A stretch of DNA of 14,871 nt from Planctomycetaceae bacterium. Its GTDB lineage: Bacteria > Planctomycetota > Planctomycetia > Planctomycetales > Planctomycetaceae. The stretch spans positions 1-14,871 of the forward strand of contig JAGQQP010000040.1 of assembly GCA_020426085.1 (NCBI GenBank), read 5' to 3'. Shown here in pieces: positions 1 to 6,093 of the stretch (positions are counted from its first letter, which is position 1; each line of letters opens with the position of its first letter). The notes beneath the pieces were generated by a model. The model searched no databases. It saw only the letters and a list, made by a program, of their open reading frames with translations, and was not told the DNA's origin. A program made the position numbers and the translations under genes.

Positions 1-479
1 AACCGCTGGGACATGTGAAACAGAAGGACGGCAGTTTCAAATCGTATCTGGCAGGACCGAATGCGGATAACTCACCGATCCTGGGGCCTGCGGGCATTGC
101 TCACCTGTCGATTCTGGATTTTGCGACCTGGGCCGGCTGGAACGCCGGTAACGGGACACGGGCCCCTTGTAATATCGTGTCGCAGCAGATGCTGGAAAAG
201 ATTCATCAACCTGTCTTTACCGTGAAAGGTGAGAACCGTCCGGGAACGCCGCCTGCAGGTCAGTATGCTCATGGCTGGGGCTGGGTGACCGTGGACTGGG
301 CACCGTATCCCCTGCTCTATCATGGCGGATCGAATGGAAAGAATCTGGCACAGGTCTGGATTGATAAGCAGAAAGACATCGCAATTGTCCTCATGACGAA
401 TATCAGCAATCCGAAAGCGGATGACACTCTGCGGAAAATTGCCAGCGAATTATACCAGGACGCCACAACCGGCTATTAA
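1..479 (+). CDS. Serine hydrolase of the beta-lactamase (class C / penicillin-binding) family, C-terminal part
   Basis: The frame is open to the left edge (it reads PLGHVKQKDG at the start), so the gene begins outside the window and only about 158 C-terminal residues are visible. The segment GPAGIAHLSILDFATWAGW matches the stretch in beta-lactamase-family (PF00144) hydrolases where a helix follows the phrase G-x-H-x-S-x-x-D-x-A-x-W. Further on, YHGGSNG (His codon at 321) corresponds to the third active-site motif (K/H-x-G) of class C enzymes, and IAIVLMTN is the usual final strand. The S-x-x-K nucleophile motif would lie upstream and cannot be checked. Family members are usually exported esterases, peptidases or beta-lactamases; the substrate cannot be told from this end. 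A strong hairpin follows 35 bp after the stop, so this is probably the last gene of its transcript. Confidence 0.85.
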   Translation, partial: PLGHVKQKDGSFKSYLAGPNADNSPILGPAGIAHLSILDFATWAGWNAGNGTRAPCNIVSQQMLEKIHQPVFTVKGENRPGTPPAGQYAHGWGWVTVDWAPYPLLYHGGSNGKNLAQVWIDKQKDIAIVLMTNISNPKADDTLRKIASELYQDATTGY

Positions 480-514
480 ACACAACCAGGGATTCAGATT
501 TGGGATCTGAATTG

Positions 515-552
515 GACTCCGCTCTCTCAATTGTTGTTGAGGGAGCGGAGTC
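515..552 (+). terminator. Long hairpin after the serine hydrolase gene
   Basis: GACTCCGCTCTCTCAA (515-530) pairs with TTGAGGGAGCGGAGTC (537-552) over 16 bp with a single G-T wobble, around a 6-nt loop TTGTTG. It lies 35 bp after the stop codon of the hydrolase. No clear T-run follows, so the classic intrinsic-terminator form is incomplete. Its position between two unrelated genes fits transcript termination or 3'-end protection. Confidence 0.6.
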
Positions 553-616
553 GTGCTATAAATGGGAGAAGTTTTGCGAAGTCCTCAGGCTGATCTTCTT
601 TCAAGGCTTCCTGTCC

Positions 617-1315
617 ATGTTCAACCCGATGTATGGCGAATTTGCTGCAGAGTACGCGGCAGCGATTCGCGACAACAGCTATAACGCGCACTACGAACGC
701 CCTTCTCTGCGTGCACTGCTGCCTGATCTGCAGGGAAAAAAGGTGATTGATCTGGGCTGCGGTCCTGGTGAGTATGCTGCGTATCTCGTGTCGCTGGGGG
801 CAACGGTCACCGCGGTCGACGCTTCAGCTGAGATGATCTCGCTGGTACAGCAGAAACTGGGAAACAACGTACACGCCTATCAGCAGGATCTCACATTTGG
901 TGTGCCTGACGAAGCCGACCGGTCTTTCGATCTGGCGGTTTCCCCGTTGATGATTCATTACCTGGAAGATCCGACGCCTTTATTCCGCGAGGTAAAACGG
1001 ATTCTTAAACCGGAGGGGCAGTTTGTATTTTCGACGCATCATCCGTTTATGGATTATGAGTTCTCTCCTAGCGGCAATTATTTTCTGACTGAGAAAATCG
1101 TAGATGAATGGAATACCCTGGGAAGGCCGACGCGGGTGGAGTATTTTCGCAGGCCGCTTTCGGCGTTGATGAAATCACTGTTCGATGCGGGACTGTGTAT
1201 GGTCGAGATGAGTGAAGGCAAACCCGACGAACAGATGCAGCAGAGTGATCCGGAAAGCTATCAGAGATTGTCAACCGCACCGGGTTTTCTGTTTTTGAAG
1301 TGCCGCGTGATGTAG
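617..1315 (+). CDS. Class I SAM-dependent methyltransferase
   Basis: The product has about 232 residues with a Rossmann-like methyltransferase fold. Motif I is VIDLGCGPGEY (about residues 43-52), followed by the acidic end of strand 2 in VTAVDAS (Asp about 68, expected to bind the ribose of S-adenosylmethionine), then QQDL, the FDLAVSPLMIHYLED segment (motif IV area) and LKPEGQFVFSTHHP (strand 5). This is the Methyltransf_11/25 type; the methyl acceptor is unknown. The reading frame can be extended to a TTG at 500, but that would place a 16-bp hairpin inside the coding region and add 39 residues unlike the family. The ATG at 617 (MFNPMYGEF) starts just before the normal N-terminal helix; 629 is an alternative. 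No good Shine-Dalgarno site is visible. Confidence 0.88.
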   Translation: MFNPMYGEFAAEYAAAIRDNSYNAHYERPSLRALLPDLQGKKVIDLGCGPGEYAAYLVSLGATVTAVDASAEMISLVQQKLGNNVHAYQQDLTFGVPDEADRSFDLAVSPLMIHYLEDPTPLFREVKRILKPEGQFVFSTHHPFMDYEFSPSGNYFLTEKIVDEWNTLGRPTRVEYFRRPLSALMKSLFDAGLCMVEMSEGKPDEQMQQSDPESYQRLSTAPGFLFLKCRVM

Positions 1316-1356
1316 ATCAGGTTGATTCATCAGTACCCGAATGATTGAGCCGCGAG

Positions 1357-1836
1357 ATGGAATTAAGTTTTGAACAGACTGTTCCCGCTGATCGCGAGAC
1401 GCTGTTCCGGTTTCACGAAGACCCGGATCATCTGGGACTGTTACTGTCGGAGTGGCCTGGCTTTCGAGTGTTGCGGCATGCGGGGAATATTCAACCCGGG
1501 GCCGAGACCTGGGTCGAGCAGATGATCGCAGGTTGTCTGCCCGTCGTGATGGGTTTTCGGCATGACCTCTATGAGCCTGATCATCGTTTTGGCGAGACAA
1601 TGTTTCATGGCCCGTTTTCCCGTTTCTCACACATTCACGAGTTTGAAGAAACATCAGCCGGGACCATTGTGCGGGATATGCTGAATGTGGAGATGGCGTG
1701 GCAGTTTGGCGGTTCGCTGATGACGCGGACCTTACTCGTCAGAGATTTGAATGCGGCGTTTGCGTTTCGACATCAGTCTTTACAACGGCTGGTGGAAAGT
1801 GACGTTGTGAGCCGGTTTGTGAATGAATCTGAATGA
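1357..1836 (+). CDS. SRPBCC (START-like) domain protein
   Basis: About 159 residues. The opening LSFEQTVPADRETLFRFHEDPDHL is typical of SRPBCC ligand-pocket proteins, in which a first strand is followed by two short helices that carry the phrase A-x-x-x-L/V-F-x-F-x-x-x-P. The middle GFRHDLYEPDHRFGETMFHGPFSRFSHIHEFEE is the run of antiparallel strands, and the end LLVRDLNAAFAFRHQSLQRLVE is the long C-terminal helix. Members of this kind include the N-terminal part of YfcH/TIGR01777-type proteins and polyketide-cyclase-like proteins; the ligand is not predictable. The frame could start at TTG 1345, but ATG 1357 gives a normal N-terminus. The next gene, a membrane protein, begins 12 bp after this stop, so the two are probably co-transcribed. 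Confidence 0.75.
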   Translation: MELSFEQTVPADRETLFRFHEDPDHLGLLLSEWPGFRVLRHAGNIQPGAETWVEQMIAGCLPVVMGFRHDLYEPDHRFGETMFHGPFSRFSHIHEFEETSAGTIVRDMLNVEMAWQFGGSLMTRTLLVRDLNAAFAFRHQSLQRLVESDVVSRFVNESE

Positions 1837-1848
1837 AAGTGAACGTTC

Positions 1849-2394
1849 ATGGAAGTGGCTACCTGGATTCTGTTTGTGCTGGGCTGTCTGGGCGCGACGG
1901 ATATTGCGCTGTATCACAGTTTTTCGCATGGGATTCGCAGTCACCCCGATGCGCGGGGCGAACTGGTGGTGCACAGTCTGCGCGGACCGACGTATGCGGC
2001 GCTGTTTCTGGTGATTCCGAATCTGAAACTGCAGGGATTCTATTTCTGGTGTCTCGTGGCACTGTTTGCCTTTGATGTGCTGATCTCCATTGTCGATTTT
2101 GCGCTGGAGCGGGAGAGCCGCCGGTTGCTGGGAGGCCTGCCCAGTGGTGAGTACGTGCTGCATATCATTATTGCGATGCTGTTTGGCGGATTGGTAACCG
2201 CGGTTTGCCTGGAAGCGGGAGCGTGGCGGAATGAGCCGACACGGATTATTTATGCGCCTGCGGCCGTTCCGGATGTGCTGCGACTGGTGATGGCAGTGAT
2301 GGCGCTGCTGGTCCTGATTTCCGGGATTCAGGATGCGATGGCGGCGCGGAAACTGTATGCTGTACAGTTACGGGGAGATCACAGTAAGAAGTAA
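1849..2394 (+). CDS. Multi-pass membrane protein with conserved-looking histidine motifs, function unknown
   Basis: A 181-residue protein with hydrophobic segments near residues 4-22, 48-58, 64-84, 103-121 and 142-162. Polar residues cluster in an unusual way beside the membrane: ALYHSFSHGIRSHPDARGEL gives His23, His27, His32 and Glu38, followed by His42 and Arg45; a second group DFALERESRRLLGGLPSGEY ends two residues before His105. Such clusters suggest a metal, haem or polar-ligand site, but this is inference only. I do not recognise a characterised family. It begins 12 bp after the SRPBCC gene and is followed 34 bp later by the RDD gene. ATG 1849 is the first in-frame ATG and lies just before the first helix, so the start is fairly safe. 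Confidence 0.75.
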   Translation: MEVATWILFVLGCLGATDIALYHSFSHGIRSHPDARGELVVHSLRGPTYAALFLVIPNLKLQGFYFWCLVALFAFDVLISIVDFALERESRRLLGGLPSGEYVLHIIIAMLFGGLVTAVCLEAGAWRNEPTRIIYAPAAVPDVLRLVMAVMALLVLISGIQDAMAARKLYAVQLRGDHSKK

Positions 2395-2428
2395 TGGTTT
2401 TCTGAGTGTTGCAGGGAGATAGAAGAGG

Positions 2429-3007
2429 ATGGTCGAGGCTCAACGAGATTGCTCACTTGGGGAAGGTGTTTACTTTTCCCCGGAAGATTACATCGGCTTT
2501 CGACGGCGGCTGGTGATTTGGCTGGTCGACCTAATCGTGGTCTGCATGCTTCTGGTACTGATCAAAATCGTCTCAGCTGGCCTGACGAATAAGCAGGATA
2601 TGACCTCTGATTTTGTCTGGCAGTTCTGTGCCTGGGCATATCTGACTGTTTTGCGTTCCTCACGTGTGCGGACGGTCGGCTATTGGGTTACCGGTGCCCG
2701 CATTGTGAATTTACAGGGAACTCGACCTTCTGTGTTTCGCATGACGTACCGCCTGATGCTCAATTTGTACTCGCCATTTAATATTTTATATGACCTGCTC
2801 TGGGTTGGCGTGGATCAGGATCATCAGTCGCTGACGGATCGATTTGCCGGTACGTGTGTGGTCAGAAAGAATTCGCAGCCTGTGGGTCGATCAGAAATTC
2901 ATCTGGCCTATTATACGGCCCTCTCCGTTCTCTATTTCTACCCGTGTGTCATTCCTCCGAGGGAGACTGTCAAATTGAATGAACCAGAGGCCGTCTGTGA
3001 AACATGA
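2429..3007 (+). CDS. RDD-family integral membrane protein
   Basis: A 192-residue protein that matches the RDD domain layout. The first helix begins with YIGFRRRLVIWLVDLIVV, holding the characteristic Arg (26) and Asp (34). The loop TVGYWVTGARIVNLQGTRPS (residues 82-101) corresponds to the family's T-x-G-K-x-x-x-G-L-R-V-V-x-x-x-G segment, and DQDHQSLTDRFAGTCVV (129-145) corresponds to the final L-x-D-x-x-x-x-T-x-V-V segment. Beyond the domain there is an extra hydrophobic stretch (about 158-175) and a short tail, which is longer than the minimal family member. RDD proteins are membrane proteins of mostly unknown role; some have been linked to ion or compatible-solute transport. Translation probably starts at ATG 2429; GGGAG lies about 10 nt upstream. 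Confidence 0.82.
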   Translation: MVEAQRDCSLGEGVYFSPEDYIGFRRRLVIWLVDLIVVCMLLVLIKIVSAGLTNKQDMTSDFVWQFCAWAYLTVLRSSRVRTVGYWVTGARIVNLQGTRPSVFRMTYRLMLNLYSPFNILYDLLWVGVDQDHQSLTDRFAGTCVVRKNSQPVGRSEIHLAYYTALSVLYFYPCVIPPRETVKLNEPEAVCET

Positions 3008-3078
3008 CTGCTGATCCTGTAATTCGATGCCTTTAATTCTAACGTGGTTGGAATCATAAAGAGAGGTGTTTCAGTACG

Positions 3079-3738
3079 ATGACGGAAATTGATCCCATGG
3101 ACGAACCCGATTTTTCGATTGACCGACCGGAATTCAATCCGCTTTCCGTGACGGTCATAGTGCCATTCGCGCTGATCATATTGATGCTGACGTATGCGGC
3201 TTACGTGGTCTATGATCTCAAACAGCAGGCTGTTCCTGAGCCGAGCGAAAATATTAAAGCCTTTGATCGAAAGCCGAGCGAAAATATTAAAGGGGTTAAT
3301 CGAAAGCCAAGCGAACTGTTTAATGCCATTGATCGCATGGCATTCGGACTGTTTCTGTTGAGTGAAGTGGGACAGATCTTTCTCTGTGGATATAGCGGTC
3401 TGCAGTTGAATCGGTTTCTGTATGAGTCGCCTGTCATGGAAAATGATGAAATTCTGGAAAGATTAAAGCCGCTGGTGCGAACAAACATGTACTTTGTGCC
3501 GGTAGGCCTGCTGTTTATCGGGGTGGCACTGGGGACAGGATTGTTTTGTCTCTATTGGCATGATCTGCTGGAAATAGGAGTGGTGGTGGGCCTCTGGATT
3601 CTGTCCACGGGGGTTGCTATTCGCTGCAGCGCGATCGAAAATAGAGTCCGTGATATGGAATGTCCTGATCCGGGATTGAAAACAGAATATGCTGCTGTCT
3701 GTCACAGTTGGTTACAGCGTATGTTTCCTGACTTTTAA
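3079..3738 (+). CDS. Four-helix membrane protein with an 11-residue tandem repeat, function unknown
   Basis: 219 residues. An acidic N-terminus (about 20 residues) is followed by hydrophobic segments near 22-46, 88-110, 137-160 and 163-183. Between helices 1 and 2 lies a triple repeat: PSENIKAFDRK (55-65), PSENIKGVNRK (66-76) and the diverged PSELFNAIDRM (77-87). The first two copies are almost identical in DNA, so the duplication looks recent; the third, next to helix 2, is probably the ancestral copy. GAGAGG lies 12 nt before ATG 3079, a loose spacing. The next three small membrane genes follow at 26, 14 and 12 bp, which suggests one operon. No known family was recognised. Confidence 0.75.
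   Translation: MTEIDPMDEPDFSIDRPEFNPLSVTVIVPFALIILMLTYAAYVVYDLKQQAVPEPSENIKAFDRKPSENIKGVNRKPSELFNAIDRMAFGLFLLSEVGQIFLCGYSGLQLNRFLYESPVMENDEILERLKPLVRTNMYFVPVGLLFIGVALGTGLFCLYWHDLLEIGVVVGLWILSTGVAIRCSAIENRVRDMECPDPGLKTEYAAVCHSWLQRMFPDF
3241..3339 (+). repeat. 33-bp in-frame tandem repeat, three copies (third diverged)
   Basis: Copies occupy 3241-3273, 3274-3306 and 3307-3339. Copies 1 and 2 share the first 19 bases exactly (CCGAGCGAAAATATTAAAG) and the last eight (ATCGAAAG); they differ only in the middle. Copy 3 keeps CC-AGCGAA and the GATCG-like end but is otherwise diverged. The unit length is a multiple of three, so copy-number change would keep the frame. Confidence 0.85.
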
Positions 3739-3764
3739 CCCCTTGAATCTTCAAGAGAATCAAA

Positions 3765-4076
3765 ATGGCTCCTGAAACAATTGGTTTGATCGGCGGTGTA
3801 GGGGGCACGATAATCGGTGTGCTGGGAGGAGTTGTTGGTACCTGGTGCAGTATTCAAAATACGAATGGTCCTGCCGAAAAAGCGTTTATGATCCGGATCG
3901 CGATCGTGATGTGGATGCTGATTTCGCTGTTCATTCTGATGATGTTTGTGTTGCCTCAGCCCTGGAATCAGTTGATTTGGATTCCGTATGCCTTTTGCCT
4001 GACGTGGTCAATTCGACAATGTAACAGGAAGCAACAGGCAATTCGGGAAGCAGAAGCCAACAGGCAAAGTACTTAG
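3765..4076 (+). CDS. Small three-helix membrane protein with a glycine-rich first helix, function unknown
   Basis: 103 residues. The first hydrophobic segment (about 5-27) is strikingly rich in glycine, with Gly at 7, 10, 11, 13, 14, 18, 21, 22 and 25. This is a glycine-zipper-like pattern that usually allows tight helix packing or oligomerisation. Two more hydrophobic segments lie at about 43-63 and 67-84. The C-terminus is a hydrophilic, charged tail with a coiled or helical look (RQCNRKQQAIREAEANRQST). It starts 26 bp after the repeat-containing membrane gene and ends 14 bp before the next membrane gene. No homologue is recognised; the helix-helix packing role is inferred from composition. 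Confidence 0.7.
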   Translation: MAPETIGLIGGVGGTIIGVLGGVVGTWCSIQNTNGPAEKAFMIRIAIVMWMLISLFILMMFVLPQPWNQLIWIPYAFCLTWSIRQCNRKQQAIREAEANRQST

Positions 4077-4090
4077 GAAGTAAAGAGCGG

Positions 4091-4423
4091 ATGGAACAGA
4101 TCACGACGATACTGGTATTGCTTGTGGAAAGTGTCGCACTGATTGTGGTACTGACCTGGCCTGCGGTGAAAGGAAAAGGATGGCTGGTGGGGGCACTGCT
4201 GGCTGAGTTGAGCTCGGGCCTCTGTGCACTGGTGCTGCACATGTCGATGTCACCGTCGGGGGAGATGATCATGGGGGTAGAAGAGTATCACCAGTACCTC
4301 CAGTTTGCCTTCTTTCTGTTTGGACTGGAATTACTGGGCAAGGTGTTGTTTGTGGTCGCGGTTTTTCAGTTACGGAGTACTTTGCTGCAACTCCTGAGAA
4401 CCGTAGCCACTCAGAAAGACTGA
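4091..4423 (+). CDS. Small three-helix membrane protein, function unknown
   Basis: 110 residues with hydrophobic segments at about 4-24, 31-53 and 70-94. The loop between helices 2 and 3 (MSPSGEMIMGVEEYHQYL) is polar and slightly acidic, and the short C-terminus ends RTVATQKD. ATG 4091 lies 14 bp after the previous stop; AGGAAG sits about 16 nt upstream, so the ribosome site is poor and translation may depend on the upstream gene. It is part of the tight run of membrane genes from 3079 to 4681. I recognise no family. Loss of one helix or a wrong start seems unlikely because the first codons lead straight into helix 1. Confidence 0.7.
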   Translation: MEQITTILVLLVESVALIVVLTWPAVKGKGWLVGALLAELSSGLCALVLHMSMSPSGEMIMGVEEYHQYLQFAFFLFGLELLGKVLFVVAVFQLRSTLLQLLRTVATQKD

Positions 4424-4435
4424 CAGGGAAAACAC

Positions 4436-4681
4436 ATGCAGGGACCCATGGAATTCTTTGTGCTGGCGGGACTGGTTCTGGTAGTCATGCTGACGCCCTG
4501 TATGATGGTGATGTTTATTAAGGATCTGTTGAGCCACAAAAACAGAACCAGATCAGGATCCGGCGGTGGTGGAATCATTGGTGCGATGATGGTAATGGAC
4601 CGGATCGTGAATCCCGCGGCTCAGCACGTGCAGGAAGCGAAAGAAGTCGAACAGGAAGAAGAAGGCATCGGCGGCGAATAA
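4436..4681 (+). CDS. Small single-helix membrane protein with a Gly-rich linker and acidic tail
   Basis: 81 residues: one strong hydrophobic helix (about 6-29), a basic patch (KDLLSHKNRTRS, 29-40), a glycine-rich stretch (SGSGGGG), a short hydrophobic segment (IIGAMMVMD), and an acidic tail with many Glu residues (about 66-81). The charge switch from basic to acidic could let the tail contact a partner. It begins 12 bp after the preceding membrane gene; ATG 4448 is a possible second start four codons in. Function is unknown. It is the last of four closely packed small membrane genes, so a shared membrane assembly is a reasonable but untested idea. Confidence 0.65.
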   Translation: MQGPMEFFVLAGLVLVVMLTPCMMVMFIKDLLSHKNRTRSGSGGGGIIGAMMVMDRIVNPAAQHVQEAKEVEQEEEGIGGE

Positions 4682-4721
4682 GACTGAGATTGCATAGAAT
4701 CATGTTGGATTGGTGAGTGAT

Positions 4722-5270
4722 ATGACAGGTGAAGAGGTCGAAGCATCCATTATCGCGTATCTCCGTGATCAATATCCTGAAGGGCCGCGCTGGCAGGATC
4801 CACAGTTTCATTGCCTGGAGGGAGAACCGCTCATACTGAAAATGATTCCAGCCTTCGAACGAATTGAATATAATCTGGATAACGGCGGCTGGGCGCAACT
4901 GCTCTGGAATTGCTTTGGAACCTGGCGGCGTTTGCTGGAGATTGCTGCTGAAGGATATGAGTTAATCGGAGCCAAGGCACAGCGAGATGCGCTCAAACCA
5001 TTATATAAAGTGTTGAGTAAGGATGAGGCAGAATGCGCCCGGTTTCTACAGTTGGCTGCTGATGAAGAGAGGGCTGAAACATTTGCCGAATATACAAGAC
5101 GCAGTTATGCGGTACCAGGCTATGAGTGGGAGAATGTATTTTATTATGATTCAGGGATCAATGAACTGCGACTTGCCTGGCTGGAAGAGCATGCGGCAGA
5201 GATTCAGACGTTGGTGTGCCCCGATCGTAGCTTCTGGTCCAGATGGAAACATTTCAGGAGAAGACGGTAG
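4722..5270 (+). CDS. DUF4375 (DMP19-like) domain protein
   Basis: About 182 residues, soluble and mostly helical. The core RIEYNLDNGGWAQLLWNCFG (about 47-66) carries the N-G-G-x-x-Q motif of the DUF4375/DMP19 family, followed by helices and the typical ALxxIGA-like segment (GYELIGAKA, 78-86). DMP19 of Neisseria is a DNA-mimic that binds a repressor; most other members have no proven role, so that function should not be carried over. The C-terminus ends in a strongly basic tail (about 169-182, SFWSRWKHFRRRR), which is unlike the acidic surface of a DNA mimic. GTG 4710 gives four more residues; ATG 4722 is preferred, with GGTGAG a few bases upstream. It follows the membrane-gene run by 40 bp. 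Confidence 0.75.
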   Translation: MTGEEVEASIIAYLRDQYPEGPRWQDPQFHCLEGEPLILKMIPAFERIEYNLDNGGWAQLLWNCFGTWRRLLEIAAEGYELIGAKAQRDALKPLYKVLSKDEAECARFLQLAADEERAETFAEYTRRSYAVPGYEWENVFYYDSGINELRLAWLEEHAAEIQTLVCPDRSFWSRWKHFRRRR

Positions 5271-5356
5271 TATCGTTTTGTTGCATGAATAGATTGGGTA
5301 GATTGTTAACAGTCATGTCAGGAGATATGCGTGTGCTTCCAAATCAATTGACAGTC

Positions 5357-5989
5357 ATGAAGTCTAAAGATTTGGTCGTTTACATTCTGTTTGCGGTTTC
5401 TGCGATTGTCGTTTTGCCTTTTGCGGCATGGGCATTACTGGCTCCTTATGGAAGTGTATTCATCCTCTGTGTGACCATGCTCTATTACTTTGCTTTCCTG
5501 GCGGTGCTGGTCATGCTGCCGATCATGCTGGTGCGGCTCTGCTGGAAAGAGTCTCGTTCGCGTGCCCTGCTCTGGCTGCTGGTGATGGTCGTGTATGTAC
5601 CCTGCTTTCTGTTAGGGGTGAATCTGGAACATCGTGTCAGGACCGCCCGCTGGGAAGCGTTTTCGCAGCGCACTCAACCGCTCATTGCCGCGATCAATGA
5701 TTATGAACGTCAGCATGGCGTTCCGCCTGAGTCGTTAACTGCCCTGGTTCCCGATTATCTGCCTGCCGTGCCAGACACAGGGATGCGGGCCTGTTCTGAA
5801 TTTCAATATTTCACAGGTAAGGATGCGCGTCAACAGTATGCAGGCAATCCCTGGGCGCTGCAGGTACTGCCGCCTGTCTTCGGTGTGGGATTTGATGTGG
5901 TGTTATATTTTCCCAGACAGAACTATCCCAAACAGGGTTTCGGCGGCTGGCTGGAACCAGTGGGAGTCTGGGCCTACGTGCATGAATGA
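5357..5989 (+). CDS. Three-helix membrane protein with pseudopilin-like (GspG-type) outer domain, copy A
   Basis: 210 residues from the ATG chosen here. The frame extends upstream to 5243, but this ATG aligns exactly with the start of the paralogue at 7145, and the two then align without a gap to the last residue. Hydrophobic helices lie near 6-26, 33-60 and 68-90. The positively charged loop after helix 2 (CWKESRSR) predicts a cytoplasmic position and so an outer C-terminal domain. That domain contains IAAINDYERQHGVPPESLTALVPDYL (about 109-135, given here in two parts: IAAINDYERQH, then GVPPESLTALVPDYL), the layout found after the N-terminal helix in GspG-like pseudopilins. The protein lacks a prepilin peptidase signal, so it is not a pilin; the exact role is unknown. 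Confidence 0.75.
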   Translation: MKSKDLVVYILFAVSAIVVLPFAAWALLAPYGSVFILCVTMLYYFAFLAVLVMLPIMLVRLCWKESRSRALLWLLVMVVYVPCFLLGVNLEHRVRTARWEAFSQRTQPLIAAINDYERQHGVPPESLTALVPDYLPAVPDTGMRACSEFQYFTGKDARQQYAGNPWALQVLPPVFGVGFDVVLYFPRQNYPKQGFGGWLEPVGVWAYVHE

Positions 5990-6081
5990 CCGGGCTGATT
6001 GTTAAAAGCAGGTAACATGTTTTGCCAGTCTGCCTGCAAAATACATCGTTGCGATTATTCGAATAGACTTTCTGCGTGTCT

Positions 6082-6087
6082 GGAGGT
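6082..6087 (+). promoter_or_regulatory. Shine-Dalgarno site that fixes the zinc-ribbon gene start
   Basis: GGAGGT ends 6 nt before ATG 6094. This favours 6094 over the in-frame GTG at 6076, which would place the ribosome site inside the coding region. Confidence 0.7.
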
Positions 6088-6093
6088 GCTCAA

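Noticed and set aside
537..562. Possible promoter TTGAGG / TATAAA before the methyltransferase
   Set aside because: The spacing is only 14 bp and the -35 part is the arm of the hairpin, so support is poor.
1271..2163. Two - strand open frames of 127 codons
   Set aside because: Both are opposite well-supported genes (SRPBCC protein and the histidine-motif membrane protein), and their compositions, rich in R, H, P and Q, are typical of antisense shadows.
3036..3054. Hairpin ATTCTAAC-GTG-GTTGGAAT between the RDD gene and the next gene
   Set aside because: It is a short AT-rich stem with one wobble pair and no T-run, too weak to call as a terminator.
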